A DNA stretch of 64,000 bases from Phyto melanocephala. Taxonomy: Eukaryota; Arthropoda; Insecta; Diptera; Rhinophoridae. The notes under the pieces were generated by a model that saw only the letters and a list, made by a program, of their open reading frames with translations, searched no databases and was not told the origin of the DNA. The stretch spans positions 11,451,201 through 11,515,200 of the forward strand of contig OW799237.1 of assembly GCA_941918925.1 (NCBI GenBank), read 5' to 3'. Numbering within the stretch: the stretch's first letter is position 1; each line of letters opens with the position of its first letter. Position numbers and translations under genes: made by a program. Of the stretch, positions 38,378 through 48,767 are shown piece by piece.

Positions 38378-39237
38378 AAGAGTTTTCCAATAATAATGAT
38401 GATTTTGAAGTGACGTGTCGGTCATTTGTAATATATCAAGATCTGTCATTTGTTTTTCATTGTATTCAGTAGTGTTTACAATTTCATAATGGAAAAAATT
38501 TGTCAGTTTTATTATCAAAATAATCGTTCTCCAGTTGCCACTTTTTAACCAAGTGTGCGCGTTATTCATCGAATTGTTGAAAATTTTGAGCTAACATTTT
38601 CTTTACATAATGTTCAAGTGCCAATAAAACAAAGAACAGGTCGAAGTAATGCAAATATTGCTGCCGTTACAGCAAGTGTTGCTGAAGACCGCAATATGTC
38701 GATTCCAAGACGTTCTCAACAATCGATTCTGTCTCAAACCACAATCTGGCAGATTTTGAGAAAGAATTTGGGTTTGCATTCATATAAAATTGTTCTCACT
38801 CAAGAACTGAAGCCATTGGATCACCGTAAACGTTGTGAATTTGCGGATTTTGCCTTGAAACAACTTGAAAACGATAACGACTTTTTTAAGAAAATCATCT
38901 TTTTCGATAAGGCTGAGTGGTACAGTAAATAAACAAAGCTGTCGATTATGGACTATTTCAAGTGCGATTATTTAAAGTCATTGGTCTTTTGAAATAAACC
39001 ACACTCTCTTCAATTCATGACATACGACTTGATTTAGTGGAAAAAGTGCTCGAAAATTGGGTTCATCCAATTCGTTCCTGCAGAAGTAGTCGTGGAGGTC
39101 ATTTGAATGACGTTTTATTTAGAACTTAATTGTATCGATTGTACTTCAATACAATACAATAAAAAACTTTTTAATTTTCTTAACAATAAGTGTGTGTTTT
39201 TTTAAACAAATCATATCATTCTTATTGGAAAACCTTT
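38378..39237 (+). mobile_element. Tc1/mariner-superfamily element with imperfect TIRs
   Basis: The left end contains AGTTTTCCAATAATAATGAT; the right end, read on the other strand, contains GGTTTTCCAATAAGAATGAT. Both are followed inward by a similar GAT-ATTT stretch and both abut TA (38376-38377 and 39238-39239). The 860-bp body holds a broken transposase reading outwards on the plus strand. Confidence 0.78.
38489..39129 (+). pseudogene. Tc1/mariner-type transposase, broken
   Basis: Starts MEKICQFYYQNNRSPVATF, then a stop. The frame reopens at 38555 and runs to 38932 with VRVIHRIVENFE-type HTH residues, IPRRSQQ, ILSQTTIWQILRKNLGLHSY and KIVLTQELKPLDHRKR. The first catalytic block reads FFDKAEW where the family has FSDEAHF. 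After the stop only NKQSCRLW and the extreme C-terminus (LVEKVLENWVHPIRSCRSSR GGHLNDVLFRT, split here) remain, so the WFQQD and DLTPLD blocks are deleted. Length is less than half of a full transposase. Dead copy. Confidence 0.78.
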
Positions 39238-39239
39238 TA

Positions 39240-40160
39240 TGTAGCGAAATCTTTTAAAAACTATAATTCCAATTTTATTTACTCTTAAATGCTGGCCACC
39301 TTCGATATTTAATAATCGTCATGAAAAAAGGTGCAACAACAACTATTGAGGTTTTTTGCTATAATTTTTTTTTTTTAGATGTTTTTAAACAAAAGTTTTA
39401 TTGTATGGTGTCAGAGCATGAATTGTGGTCAAACTTTTGTGCGTGCGACAAACAGGCACGTACGTGAATTTTATTATAAAAAGTTGTATTTGTGAATTTT
39501 TTTCCAATTTTTTTTCTTTTCTTATTTCAATTTTATTTTGAGGTTATTACTCACAGCAAGGTATCAAATGGCCAACTGTTTAAATTTTATTTTTATTATT
39601 TTACTACTAGTTATTAAATATTATTAAGTTGCATTCTTCTTAATGAATCTTTATACCAAACCAGACAATTTTTTATTGTTGTTAACATAATGGTATAACA
39701 TATGATACGCCGCACACTGCGTCGATTCCATACAGCGAATGGACAAAAATATAAGAAGTGGTTTCAGAGTTTTAGAATTTGGTACACTACTGTAAAATAT
39801 TTTATTAAGTTTTATTAATTAAGACAAAGTCTATTTTTTTAAGAAATCGGACAAAGAACACTCCCATATGCCCATATATGGTAAGGACGAAATTTAAAAT
39901 TTTGGCTACATAACTGCACAGAGAGTCCGAAAAGTCAGAAAAAACAAAAGATTATTTACATCGCGTACTTGTGAGATAATTTTTATTGTGATTGATGCAA
40001 AGCCTCTAGGTCCTTTCATATATCCTTTTTCGTAAAAAAGCTATAACTCTTACAAAAGTTGTCCGAATCTCATTAAATATGGTATAGTATTTATAACATA
40101 TATTATTATTTCTGTCTAAATATACATATTATATATGAAGTGATATTTTAAAATAAACTA
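39240..40160. other. AT-rich stretch without recognised genes
   Basis: Homopolymer-rich DNA, nothing recognised. Confidence 0.5.
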
Positions 40161-41395
40161 GGTTACGTTGAAAAGAGGTTGAAAAAAAGTCCAAACCCAT
40201 AACAGGTATACACGTATCCCCATGGGCTTGTTGTGCGCTCTATAAGAAACGAACTATTCCCCTAATGAAACCATAATCCTAATTTCGTCAACGTAAAAAT
40301 ATCGACTAGGTCAGCAACCTAGTTCCTTCAATGTAATCCCCTATCGATTTCAAATTTGAATCTCTCAGGCATTCCAAGTTCATTAAAGTTAAAATGTTCG
40401 CGCCTAATACGCCCAAACGCAGGGCATTGACAAAAGTAATGTTCCAAAGTCTCCTCCTCCTCTCATGCCCTACATGTCGTTTTATTCGACAGTCCCATGC
40501 GAGCTAGATGAGTTCTTAACTCCATGTAACCCGTTATCTCACTAGTTAATCTCCTTAGCCTCGGTCTACTCAGTCTCAGAATTTCCTTCGAATTCCCAAG
40601 ATTTGTGTCTCCCCATAGTATCCCAGCAAAAATTTATTTTGTACCGGTAAGCAGTAAAAAAGAATCATGCCTTCTTATAGCGCAATATTAGAGCACATTC
40701 GTTATAAATGGAAGTCAGAAATTTCTATTAAATATGTTTCATTTTTTATAAAATAACTTACTGCAACTTCTTTCGCTTACGAGGATCCTGGAATGTAAGC
40801 GAATGATTACCTCTCTTTACTGTAGTTCTTAAAAAATTTATTGAAAACACATAAAGGAGACATGATATTACTGCATTAACCATGTGTGAAAATAGCAAAT
40901 AATTAGAGCATCAAAGAGCCCTACCAAATCGGACATCTCATATAAAAATCATGCCTTCCTTAAGCAGGTTGGGAAAGGAGAGTACATTTGTCTCTCCCTT
41001 ACAAACCTGCATCCGGATATGCAGTCAGTTTTGCTGGGATGTTTGTCACTTTACCGACATTTGCTCCCTGCCATTTCCTGACGTGTTCCTCCATCGCTCA
41101 AACTTTAAGTTAATTTTTGAACTGCTGGAAGGGTTTAGCATTTTTCAAGGTTATATAATTTAAAAATTGTCCCATTTTGGATAATTTATCGGCTTCTTCT
41201 TTCCCGATTATGCCGTGATGACTTGGAATCCATATTATCTCTAATCGTTTACAATTCGCATGGGAGCTTATCTCACTCTTGCATTGTAGGACATTTCGAG
41301 ATTAAAGCTTTTCATTCATTAGTGTCCTTATAACTAACTAGATGGATACGAATCGGAGCCACTTTATCAATTTCTTTTATGCATATCTTAAACTT
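40161..41395 (-). pseudogene. Old copy of the RNase H LINE, split by a MITE
   Basis: From AGGTTACGTTGAAAAGAGG at the low-coordinate end, the sequence follows the 3' UTR and C-terminal coding region of the LINE at 59262-60311 (for example GTCCAAACCCATAACAGGTA, and CGCCTAATACGCCCAAACGC). It stops at 40620, resumes at 41040 (GTTTGTCACTTTACCGACAT) and continues through the RNase H region (CCCATTTTGGATAATTTATC; GATTATGCCGTGATGACTTG) to about 41395. Its (TTAGG)-like tail has decayed. Numerous frame changes; divergence is higher than for the 24420 copy. Confidence 0.8.
40621..41039. mobile_element. MITE inserted in the LINE relic
   Basis: The 419-bp insert has inverted ends TCCCAGCAAAA (40621-40631) and TTTTGCTGGGA (41029-41039) and interrupts an otherwise colinear LINE copy, which fixes its boundaries. 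AATCATGCCTTC occurs near both ends in direct orientation. It has no coding content. Superfamily not determined. Confidence 0.78.
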
Positions 41396-41698
41396 ATTTT
41401 AATAAGTTATGTGCCTCAAGCTATTTATAATTAGTAAAATTTATGAAAAAATTCCCCAATTAATTCCTTTTTAAAATTTCAGAATTTTTGAAGTTGTAGG
41501 ACGAACTTGGTTCCGATTTTTCTTCAGTTTAATAAAACAGAGTCTATAGCTTAATAAACATAAATAAAAAAATTCTATACTCCACCAAATTTTGATAAAT
41601 TTTTAACTATTTAATAATATAGGTGCGTTTTATACAGCAGGAAAAACAACAACAACAAAATTTTTCAACTTTTTTATTCTCTATTTTATTTAAAATAT
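41396..41698. other. Short AT-rich spacer
   Basis: Nothing recognised apart from a CAA-type run near 41646-41658. Confidence 0.5.
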
Positions 41699-42212
41699 TG
41701 TTACGTTTATACCTTTTATAAATGTTGGCTTACTTCCTTTAAATATACCGTGAGTTCTTTTATTGCAATCAAAAACAGTTGAAACTAATTATAAAATTAA
41801 TAGCACTTTATTTAAACGCACTTAGCTATTGCTTTTATGTCACTTTATGGTTATACACTGATTATCAAACTCACTTTGATACGCACTTTACAAGCTCTAC
41901 TGTAGTACTGATCCTTTTAGCTGTGTTATTCGACTATTTATAGTAACATATGTGGTGTTCGGTAAAATTCGACAAAGTTCTCGTATGTACACACTAGTTC
42001 ATTCGAAAGCCGTTACATTTAAATTAGACGTAATGTTAATGTTAAGTAATATGCAGGAATAATAAAAGTTCCTAAAAGTATGCTGCACATAATAACAACT
42101 TAACATCATGTTCAAACAACCAGCAAAATAAACTAATACAAACAAAATTACAGTAACTTTAACTACTATAACTAAAATAAATTAAAATGTATTTAAAAAT
42201 AAATCTGTAACA
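41699..42212. mobile_element. Candidate solo LTR
   Basis: A 514-bp segment begins TGTTACG and ends CTGTAACA, the TG...CA inverted ends typical of LTRs and very like those of the Ty3/gypsy element in this window (TGTTACG...CCGTAACA), though the interior is unrelated. Flanks ATAT and ATAG would be a 4-bp target duplication with one mutation. No internal retroelement sequence adjoins it. Plausible but unproven. Confidence 0.45.
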
Positions 42213-44598
42213 ATAGTTTAAAGTAATTAAAAAACTTAAACTTGAAAAATTTTTGGAAAAATTAAAGTTTCTACAGCTATTTCTCTGAACCAATTTTTAC
42301 ATGGTATTTTCTATTACAAATTAGTTGAGTTTAGCGCCCTCTTGTGAGGATATAGAGAAGTAAATGAAAAAACTTGTTCAGTATTATATTCGGCAAATAA
42401 TTAGCTTTAAAAAAATAAATATTTTTTTTTCAAATCCGTGATGAGTGATTTCTTGATTTTTGGGTATGGGCAACACACTGTGCGACGCATTGTGTTTTTG
42501 ACATTTATCCAATAAGAGTGAAGTTGGCTCCGCAACTTTTTTGCAGTTTAAAAAATCAGTCTTTTTGATTTAATAATAGAGAAATACACGTTTGAGAATA
42601 ATGGAAAAATAATTAAATTTTTGTTTATCGAAGTTCACGTACTATCGCCACAATGTTACCTTGGGTAGTCTAATGTTCGAAAATTTTTTTTGGGGGTTTA
42701 TGGCTTTGTAAACCAGCTAAATTTTGGCGTTTGGTACAGCGTGGGCACTTAAAAGTCATGTGACAAGGTATTACTTTATTTGAACAAAATAACTATTAGA
42801 TCGCCACAAAGGATTTTATACTGGTTGACTCGAAGGACCAATTTTTATTTTAATGCAATTGACACGCCAAAAAACCTTTACTGACAGAAAAATTACGCTT
42901 TTTTTAAAATATGAATTCTTACTGTTAGAAAGTAAATTTTTTGTAAATAAGAAAATACTCCCTTTTCCAAGATAGTTATCATTGTGTTCATTATCCTTTT
43001 GATTTTATTTTGAAACATGACCCCTAGCAAATAGCATATAATATTTAAAAATTAACTTTATTCTGACATATATGATCCCCTGATAATATACAATTTTACT
43101 TTTACCTCTAGAAAAAATATAAAATTTAAAATAATTCTGCATTTAAAGAAATTTTTAAATAAATCACATTTTTCCCCATCTGCAATAACCTTCAGAGGAT
43201 CTATGTGTAATAATAAGTTGTATTAAGGAAAAAACCTCTGGGTATTTGTATCTTCTAATAAGGGTCGCATTACAATCACGATAAGCTGAATTCAAACAAA
43301 AAAAAGGCCCTTAAAAATGTTAAAAAAAAAATTATTCCAAAAAATTAGCCAAATATAAAATTCCTTTTCTGTTTCAATTTAAACTAAACATTACTAAGGC
43401 ATAATAAAAATAAAAAACAAAATTTAAAAAGGTCCTTATAAAATATGCTAATTTTATAAGTTGATACCTTTAATAAGACTACATAAGACCGCCACCCCCA
43501 CCCAAAAGAAACTTAAAACATAAAAATGTTAAATAATTCAAATAAACAATAGCAGAGCAGAGAAAACAACAACAACAGAAAAAAGAAAACTTTCTAATAA
43601 AACTCTCATAAAAGCCGGAAAAAATATATTTAAAAGAAATTCAACTGTCAAATAAAAATTAAATGGTTACAAGTTGTTTGTTTCCGCTCTCATGCACTTA
43701 ATGGAAATTTTTTTATTTTAAATACATTTTCATATAATTTTGGGGTGTCTTTAAGGGGCTACTGTTGTATTTTAATTTTCATTTCATTTCCTTTTATTTA
43801 TTTTATTATTTTTTTTTGAATTCTATAAATTATTAATGACAAAAACCCCTGGTTTTAGTTGAATATCTGTTTGTTTATTATTGCCAGTTATAAAGACATA
43901 TGCTTTTGTTTATGTTGGTGTTCAGAGAGAATTATGTCATGACAAGAGATCATGGTCTTGGTTTTGGTTGTTATGGTTCAACACATCTGTTAATTATCAT
44001 TCTTAAACTAGTTTTTCACGCCTTTATAATTAAAGGGTTTTGTCTTCTTTGCTGTAAACTAAAATGCAGGACAATATAGATTAACAATGAAACAAGATTA
44101 AGGTAATAAGCCGCCATATAAATAAACATTTTTTAATATTTTAAAATAAAATGTTTTATACAAAATTTGTTTGAAAGATTGTTGTAAATAATTTTCATTA
44201 TGTTTGAAATGCCAAGTTCCTATGATCAATGGCAAGTCGATGTTATTAGATTGAGTTGCACACATTCAGTCACAGCAGCTGCGTTTTGATCCGTTCGTTT
44301 CGTAAGATGATGGTGACCATGAATACAAGCCACTTTCAATCTAGTCCCACAAATTAAATCATCTTGGGTCCAGCTCTAGCGTTAAAATTAAAACTCATCA
44401 TTGTAAGAAACTCATATTGGTCCACGAAGGTTTAATTCTGGCTGACTTTCAGTCAATAATTTAAACAGATAGAAATCTATCTCAGTCCATATATCATATG
44501 ATTTAAGCCACCCGTTTTCTGAAATATTTTCAGAACTATCTATTTATTATCTAAATGTCTGCGGCTTTTGTTTGAAAATTAAAAACAAAAACTTTATA
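42213..44598. other. AT-rich stretch without recognised genes
   Basis: Long A/T-rich DNA. A GC-richer patch at 44220-44480 was read in all frames without a match. Confidence 0.5.
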
Positions 44599-45118
44599 AA
44601 GGGTCCGCCAAATAACCTGTTTTTTTTAAACAGGACGCAAAACATCGAGTGTAGCTTCGGCTGTGTGGCACGTAGCGCCGTCCTATTGAAACCAAATGTT
44701 GCCAATATCCTCTTCTTAAATTTTTGTAAACAAAAATTCGGTTAACATGGCCCGATAACGATCGCCATTGACTGTAACGGCCACTCCTTGCTCATTTTCG
44801 AAAAATGGCCCAATTATGCATCTGGACCAAAATCCGCACCAAAATGTATGCGTGCGGGATTTCTGTGCCCCAAAGGCGACAATTTTGCTTGTTTACATAC
44901 CCGCCAAGATCAAAATGAGCTTCATCTGAAAAGATGATTTTTTTGGCAAAATCGGCATCTGCTGTAAGTCGATCGCAGGCCCTCTTAGCGAAGCGTATAC
45001 ACAATCATATTCGTTCAGCGGAAGGATAAAACTAATTTTCTGTCAAATCAGACATGAGCTAAGTGTTACCATTCACGAAATAAGCACTAGTTAAAAAAAA
45101 GTTAGATGGCGGACCCTT
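44599..45118 (-). mobile_element. Tc1/mariner-superfamily deletion derivative (520 bp)
   Basis: The ends are inverted: AAGGGTCCGCCAAATAACCT on the left and, on the other strand, AAGGGTCCGCCATCTAACTT on the right, each abutting TA (44597-44598 and 45119-45120). The body contains only part of a transposase. Perfect 12-bp outer TIRs and TA flanks make the boundaries secure. Confidence 0.86.
44640..45004 (-). pseudogene. Transposase fragment with the first two catalytic blocks
   Basis: From 45004 the minus strand reads RFAKRACDRLTADADFAKKI, then IFSDEAHFDLGGYVNKQNCR and LWGTE, with the first catalytic Asp intact. After a frame change near 44830 it continues with FFENEQG-type sequence, VAVTVNGDRYRAMLTEFLF and NIWFQ-DGATCHTAEATLDVL (second Asp region), ending before the DLTPLD block. 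The N-terminal HTH and the C-terminal third are both missing, so it is a central fragment retained between the TIRs. Broken by one frameshift or more. Confidence 0.8.
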
Positions 45119-45120
45119 TA

Positions 45121-46354
45121 TTTGCTGAAGAGTATTGTTTATTCGTTATTGCCCAAACAGTCTAATACCGTCCTGAGTAATTTTACAACTTATTTAAAAC
45201 ATTCATCTGCAATTACTAAATCAATTATTAAAATTGTAATTACTAGTCGCATCTCAGAAACAAATTGTCTTATATTTATCTCCACAAATCTAAATGGATT
45301 TTTCAAAAACATCCCATTCATTTAAACAAACCATTTAAAATAGAGTCATCTACTTGAAAATTGCAGCTTGAGGAAACCTGTTAGAAATAATAAAGAAAAT
45401 ATTTTAATAACTTATTTAAGTTAAACATACAATAATATAAATCATGCATATTGGACCAACAACAATATTCACAAACTCATGCCGACACATACACTCACAT
45501 GACATGCAAACATATTTGCAGATGATGATGATGAGTCCAACAAGAGGTTTAGCTTAGACTCCTGATGATTGCAATCTCTTAATGAATGATTTTTGTTGGT
45601 GTTGTTGTTGTTATTTTAGCCAGTTAGCCAGTCAGTCAGTCACTCTATCAAAACAAATACTCTGCTTGAGAGTGAAACACCCATTTAGTTGGATAGGAAA
45701 TCTATAGAAAAATCATAATTTTTGCTACAAAATAAATAGGCGTTTTGGTGTTTGAATACACATATGTATGTATGTGCATGTGTATGCATGTCAGTTAAAT
45801 GTTACTAACGAAATCTAGATAAAAATCTAAATTTAAACTTGGCTTTTTTAATGGCTTAAAACTATGTAGCAGTACGGCAGGTGGAAAAGGTAGCCAAAAG
45901 ATCGTTTAAGGCGGAAGTTCCCAATGTGAGGCGAGAATAGCTAAACCATTTATAATACCCAGCAGCCCCTTGGTATTGTTGCATGATGGGGTAAAGAGTT
46001 CTTGTGAAGCAGTTCAACACAAGACTCACCAAAGTATTATCTGGTACCATGGGAACTAGTAGCCCTCAGAATGTATCCTAGATTCCATGTAAGAGTAACC
46101 TCTTTAAAGACCTTATGCTAGTTGCACATTCAAACCAATTCTCGGGAAGAAACGGTTTCTAAACCTATAACGCTGGTGCTAGTGTTGAACTTCGGATGCT
46201 GTTGCTTTGCACCACAGCTCTGTAGTGGTTATTTGACGTCCATCAAAGAAGAGAGTGGCGGAGTTTTTCTTAAGTTCTTTTGATTTGTCGAAAAAGAATC
46301 AGGCGTATACCTGTCACGCATATGCAGCGAAAAGCCTAATTCAACAAGAGAACT
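45121..46354. other. Stretch without recognised genes; GC-richer block at 45850-46320
   Basis: Simple repeats (GATGATGATG near 45521, GTT-type near 45598-45612, CAGT-type near 45620-45640). The block 45850-46320 is less AT-rich and coding-like, with an open frame 45862-46050 on the minus strand, but I cannot name it; an eroded LINE or other repeat is likely given its neighbour. Confidence 0.4.
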
Positions 46355-46500
46355 TCGACTAAGTAAATAACCCACCACTTTCAATGTAATTTCTATGGGA
46401 TTTTAAATCTGAAGCCCTAAGGTATTACTGGTCTAATAATTTACTAAAATTTTTTTGTACCGAGTAAATCAAAGTAGACTTTTTTGGAAGAGATAGTGTT
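46355..46500 (-). pseudogene. LINE relic, 3' part, left of the LTR element
   Basis: Aligns with the LINE copy at 59262-60311 from ACTTTCAATGTAATTTCTAT onwards (compare CCCTCAATGTAACGCCTTAT at about 59433) to AGATAGTGTT at 46500 (compare AGGTAGTGTA near 59550). The relic continues at 57168, so the Ty3/gypsy element sits inside it. Confidence 0.6.
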
Positions 46501-48568
46501 TGTTACGTGCCGGTATTTTCCGACTACCAAATACAAAAATAATAAAAGCGAAACATACCCACGCCAAATATTGGGTTAAGGGCGTGAAAGGCGGTTGCCA
46601 GCTAGCTCGAGCAAAAAGGTCAGTGGTTCTCAACCCGGGGTATTTGGCACGTGAACATATGACCGTACTCTACACACCTTTAGAGTACGGGAAATTTTTA
46701 AACAAAGCCTTTAAAATCTAACATCGCTGTCGTTATGCAAACGTTGGCATGACCAGGTGGATCGTCACGCCAGGTACTATTGTTTTCCCTCCCGCAATTT
46801 GCTCCTATGACAGACCAAGTACCTTAAATTTTATGTCTGTCCCAATATTGTGATCACCCGCTCAGCGCATTCCACTTACCTCCAACATTCCTCCTCTAAT
46901 AGAAAAAATTTAAAATTTCATAGTTCAAAAAAAAAATTTATTTTTACAATTTTAAATATTTGCCATTATTGTTCGTAATAAAAAATACAATTATTCGGTA
47001 TATATACTTTATAATTAATATTAACAATAGAATTAATAATAATATTAGTGTAATAATAAAATAATTATAATAACGATACTTAGCAAAATAATGTTGTTGG
47101 TGATGGGTTGTTGCTGATGAACTTGTCGTTGCTGATAAACTTGTCGTTGCTGGAGAACTTGTCCTTGCTGATGAACTTGTCGCTGCTGATGAACTGGTCG
47201 CTGCTGATGAACTGGTCGTTGCTGGAGAACTTGTCGTTACTTTTTTATATATTTGTATTTGTTAAATATTTTGGATATATTAAATTGACGATATCTGCCT
47301 TAACACTGTATTAAAATTTGCAGTACATACTTTGTGTTATTTTTAACCAAATTTAACATTTACAAAGTAAGAATATTTTTCTTATTGTTAGTGAATAATT
47401 TAATTATTTAATTTTGTTGTTAAGTGCCTTATAGTTTGTTGTTATTGTTTGTTGCTTTGTCTATAACTTTTCAGCTGTTTTGCTAATAAAACGAACTGTT
47501 TCTGGTTTTTTCGTTTTGTGCTTCTTCAACACACATTAATACACATGTTCATATCTATACACGTTTTTTTTTTGTAATCAGTTTATAATTTTGCTTTTGC
47601 AACACTAATGACTTGTTTAATTTTTTTTTTGATTTATGTTTGATTTTAAATAATATAATTTTAAAACAAATGAAAAACTTATTGAATAATAAGGCATTTA
47701 GTTTTATCTATACACACACACGAATATGTTTTTTGTGAACAAATTTAACGTTTTAGTAACCTTTTTACTTTATTTGTAAAGTTTGTAAATTTTATTTAGA
47801 ATTAATTTGTTTTTCTACAAATGCAATTTGTTTTCAAGTTCACAGAAGTTTTATATTTTTACTATAGTTAAAACTATCCACGAAAACTGAGTACACTCAA
47901 TAGTTCACCATGAAACTCCCCGTTAAAACTACTGCTTTAGTGTCTTTTAAGTAATGGGAAATTTAATAGAATTTATATTTGCTACTTTTTAATATTTATT
48001 TACCCGCCGATGTCTAAAACGCAACCGTCCTTCTTAACTTCAAAAAACCAAGTGTCTGCTTTCAACTTTTTTAATCTGACTTTCTTTTTTTCCCTTCAAC
48101 CGTAAGGTTGCCAGTAGGTGATCTTGCCTGCCGAGCCCTTGTACAATTTATGCAAAATCAGCAAATCGCTGAAATGCGTCACTTGCAGAATCTTTTCTCT
48201 TTTCCATTCCCTTCTTTTTCAAAACCGGTTTGATATGTGTCGTGCTGCTATTGGTCAAATAATCTAACGGTAAACTGAGGTGATGACATTTATAAGAGGA
48301 GACGTAAGGACATGAGAGGTGACAAAACTTTTCATTTGTGATCGTCTATCGAAACTCATATAAAAAAAATTGGTTGCCAAGCGTAACAGTTGCATATGTA
48401 TATGTACATGCCTGTTCATATATATATATGTGCGTGCATATATGCAAATATGTAAAGTCGTAAAAGAAACGTAAAATTACCGAGCCTTGCCAGAAAATTT
48501 AAGTGTGTAATCTTGAAAGGCATAGGAGGTTTAAAAAAAAAGTTAATAACAAAAAAAAATCCGTAACA
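46501..48568 (-). repeat. 3' LTR of the Ty3/gypsy element (2068 bp)
   Basis: Direct copy of 55099-57163. I read the two copies side by side: one substitution (ctacaaatgc here, ccacaaatgc in the other), one extra T in a T-run near 47565-47574, and one extra TA in a (TA)n near 48420. These account exactly for the 3-bp length difference. Near identity implies a recent insertion. Confidence 0.95.
47110..47235. repeat. 18-bp tandem repeat in the 3' LTR, seven units
   Basis: Seven units of GTTGCTGATGAACTTGTC with point variants (GATAAAC, GGAGAAC, GAACTGGTC). The same array occurs at 55708-55833 in the other LTR with the same unit order. A repeated, non-homopolymeric motif in an LTR could bind a host factor; that is inference. 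Confidence 0.9.
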
Positions 48569-48767
48569 AAACTGCTTCGTCTTAAGATTTCCAATCGCTT
48601 GACGAACAGGAAAGGATTTTTTTGTGGGAAAAGTAGAAGAACTATGCTGGTGGGAGAAAAATATATAAAAAAAAATTTTCGTATACAACGTGTGGCACGA
48701 CCCACGAAGCCGGGCATAAAAGAATACCAGTTTCGTGTCTCCAAGTTAGAGTCCATACCTGGTGAAG
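48569..48767 (-). other. Segment between pol stop and 3' LTR; weak polypurine tract
   Basis: Only about 200 bp separate the pol stop from the 3' LTR, so there is no room for env. Immediately before the LTR the element strand reads TTAAGACGAAGCAGTTT, which is purine-rich only in parts; the polypurine tract that primes plus-strand synthesis is therefore not obvious. Confidence 0.6.

Noticed and set aside
46280..46325. A 16-base match in inverted orientation to the LINE 3' UTR (TGACAGGTATAC)
   Set aside because: No similarity continues on either side, so it may be chance; not enough for a feature.
47108..47314. Open frame rich in LLMNLSLL repeats in the 3' LTR (also at 55706-55912)
   Set aside because: It is only the 18-bp tandem repeat read in frame; no separate protein is supported.
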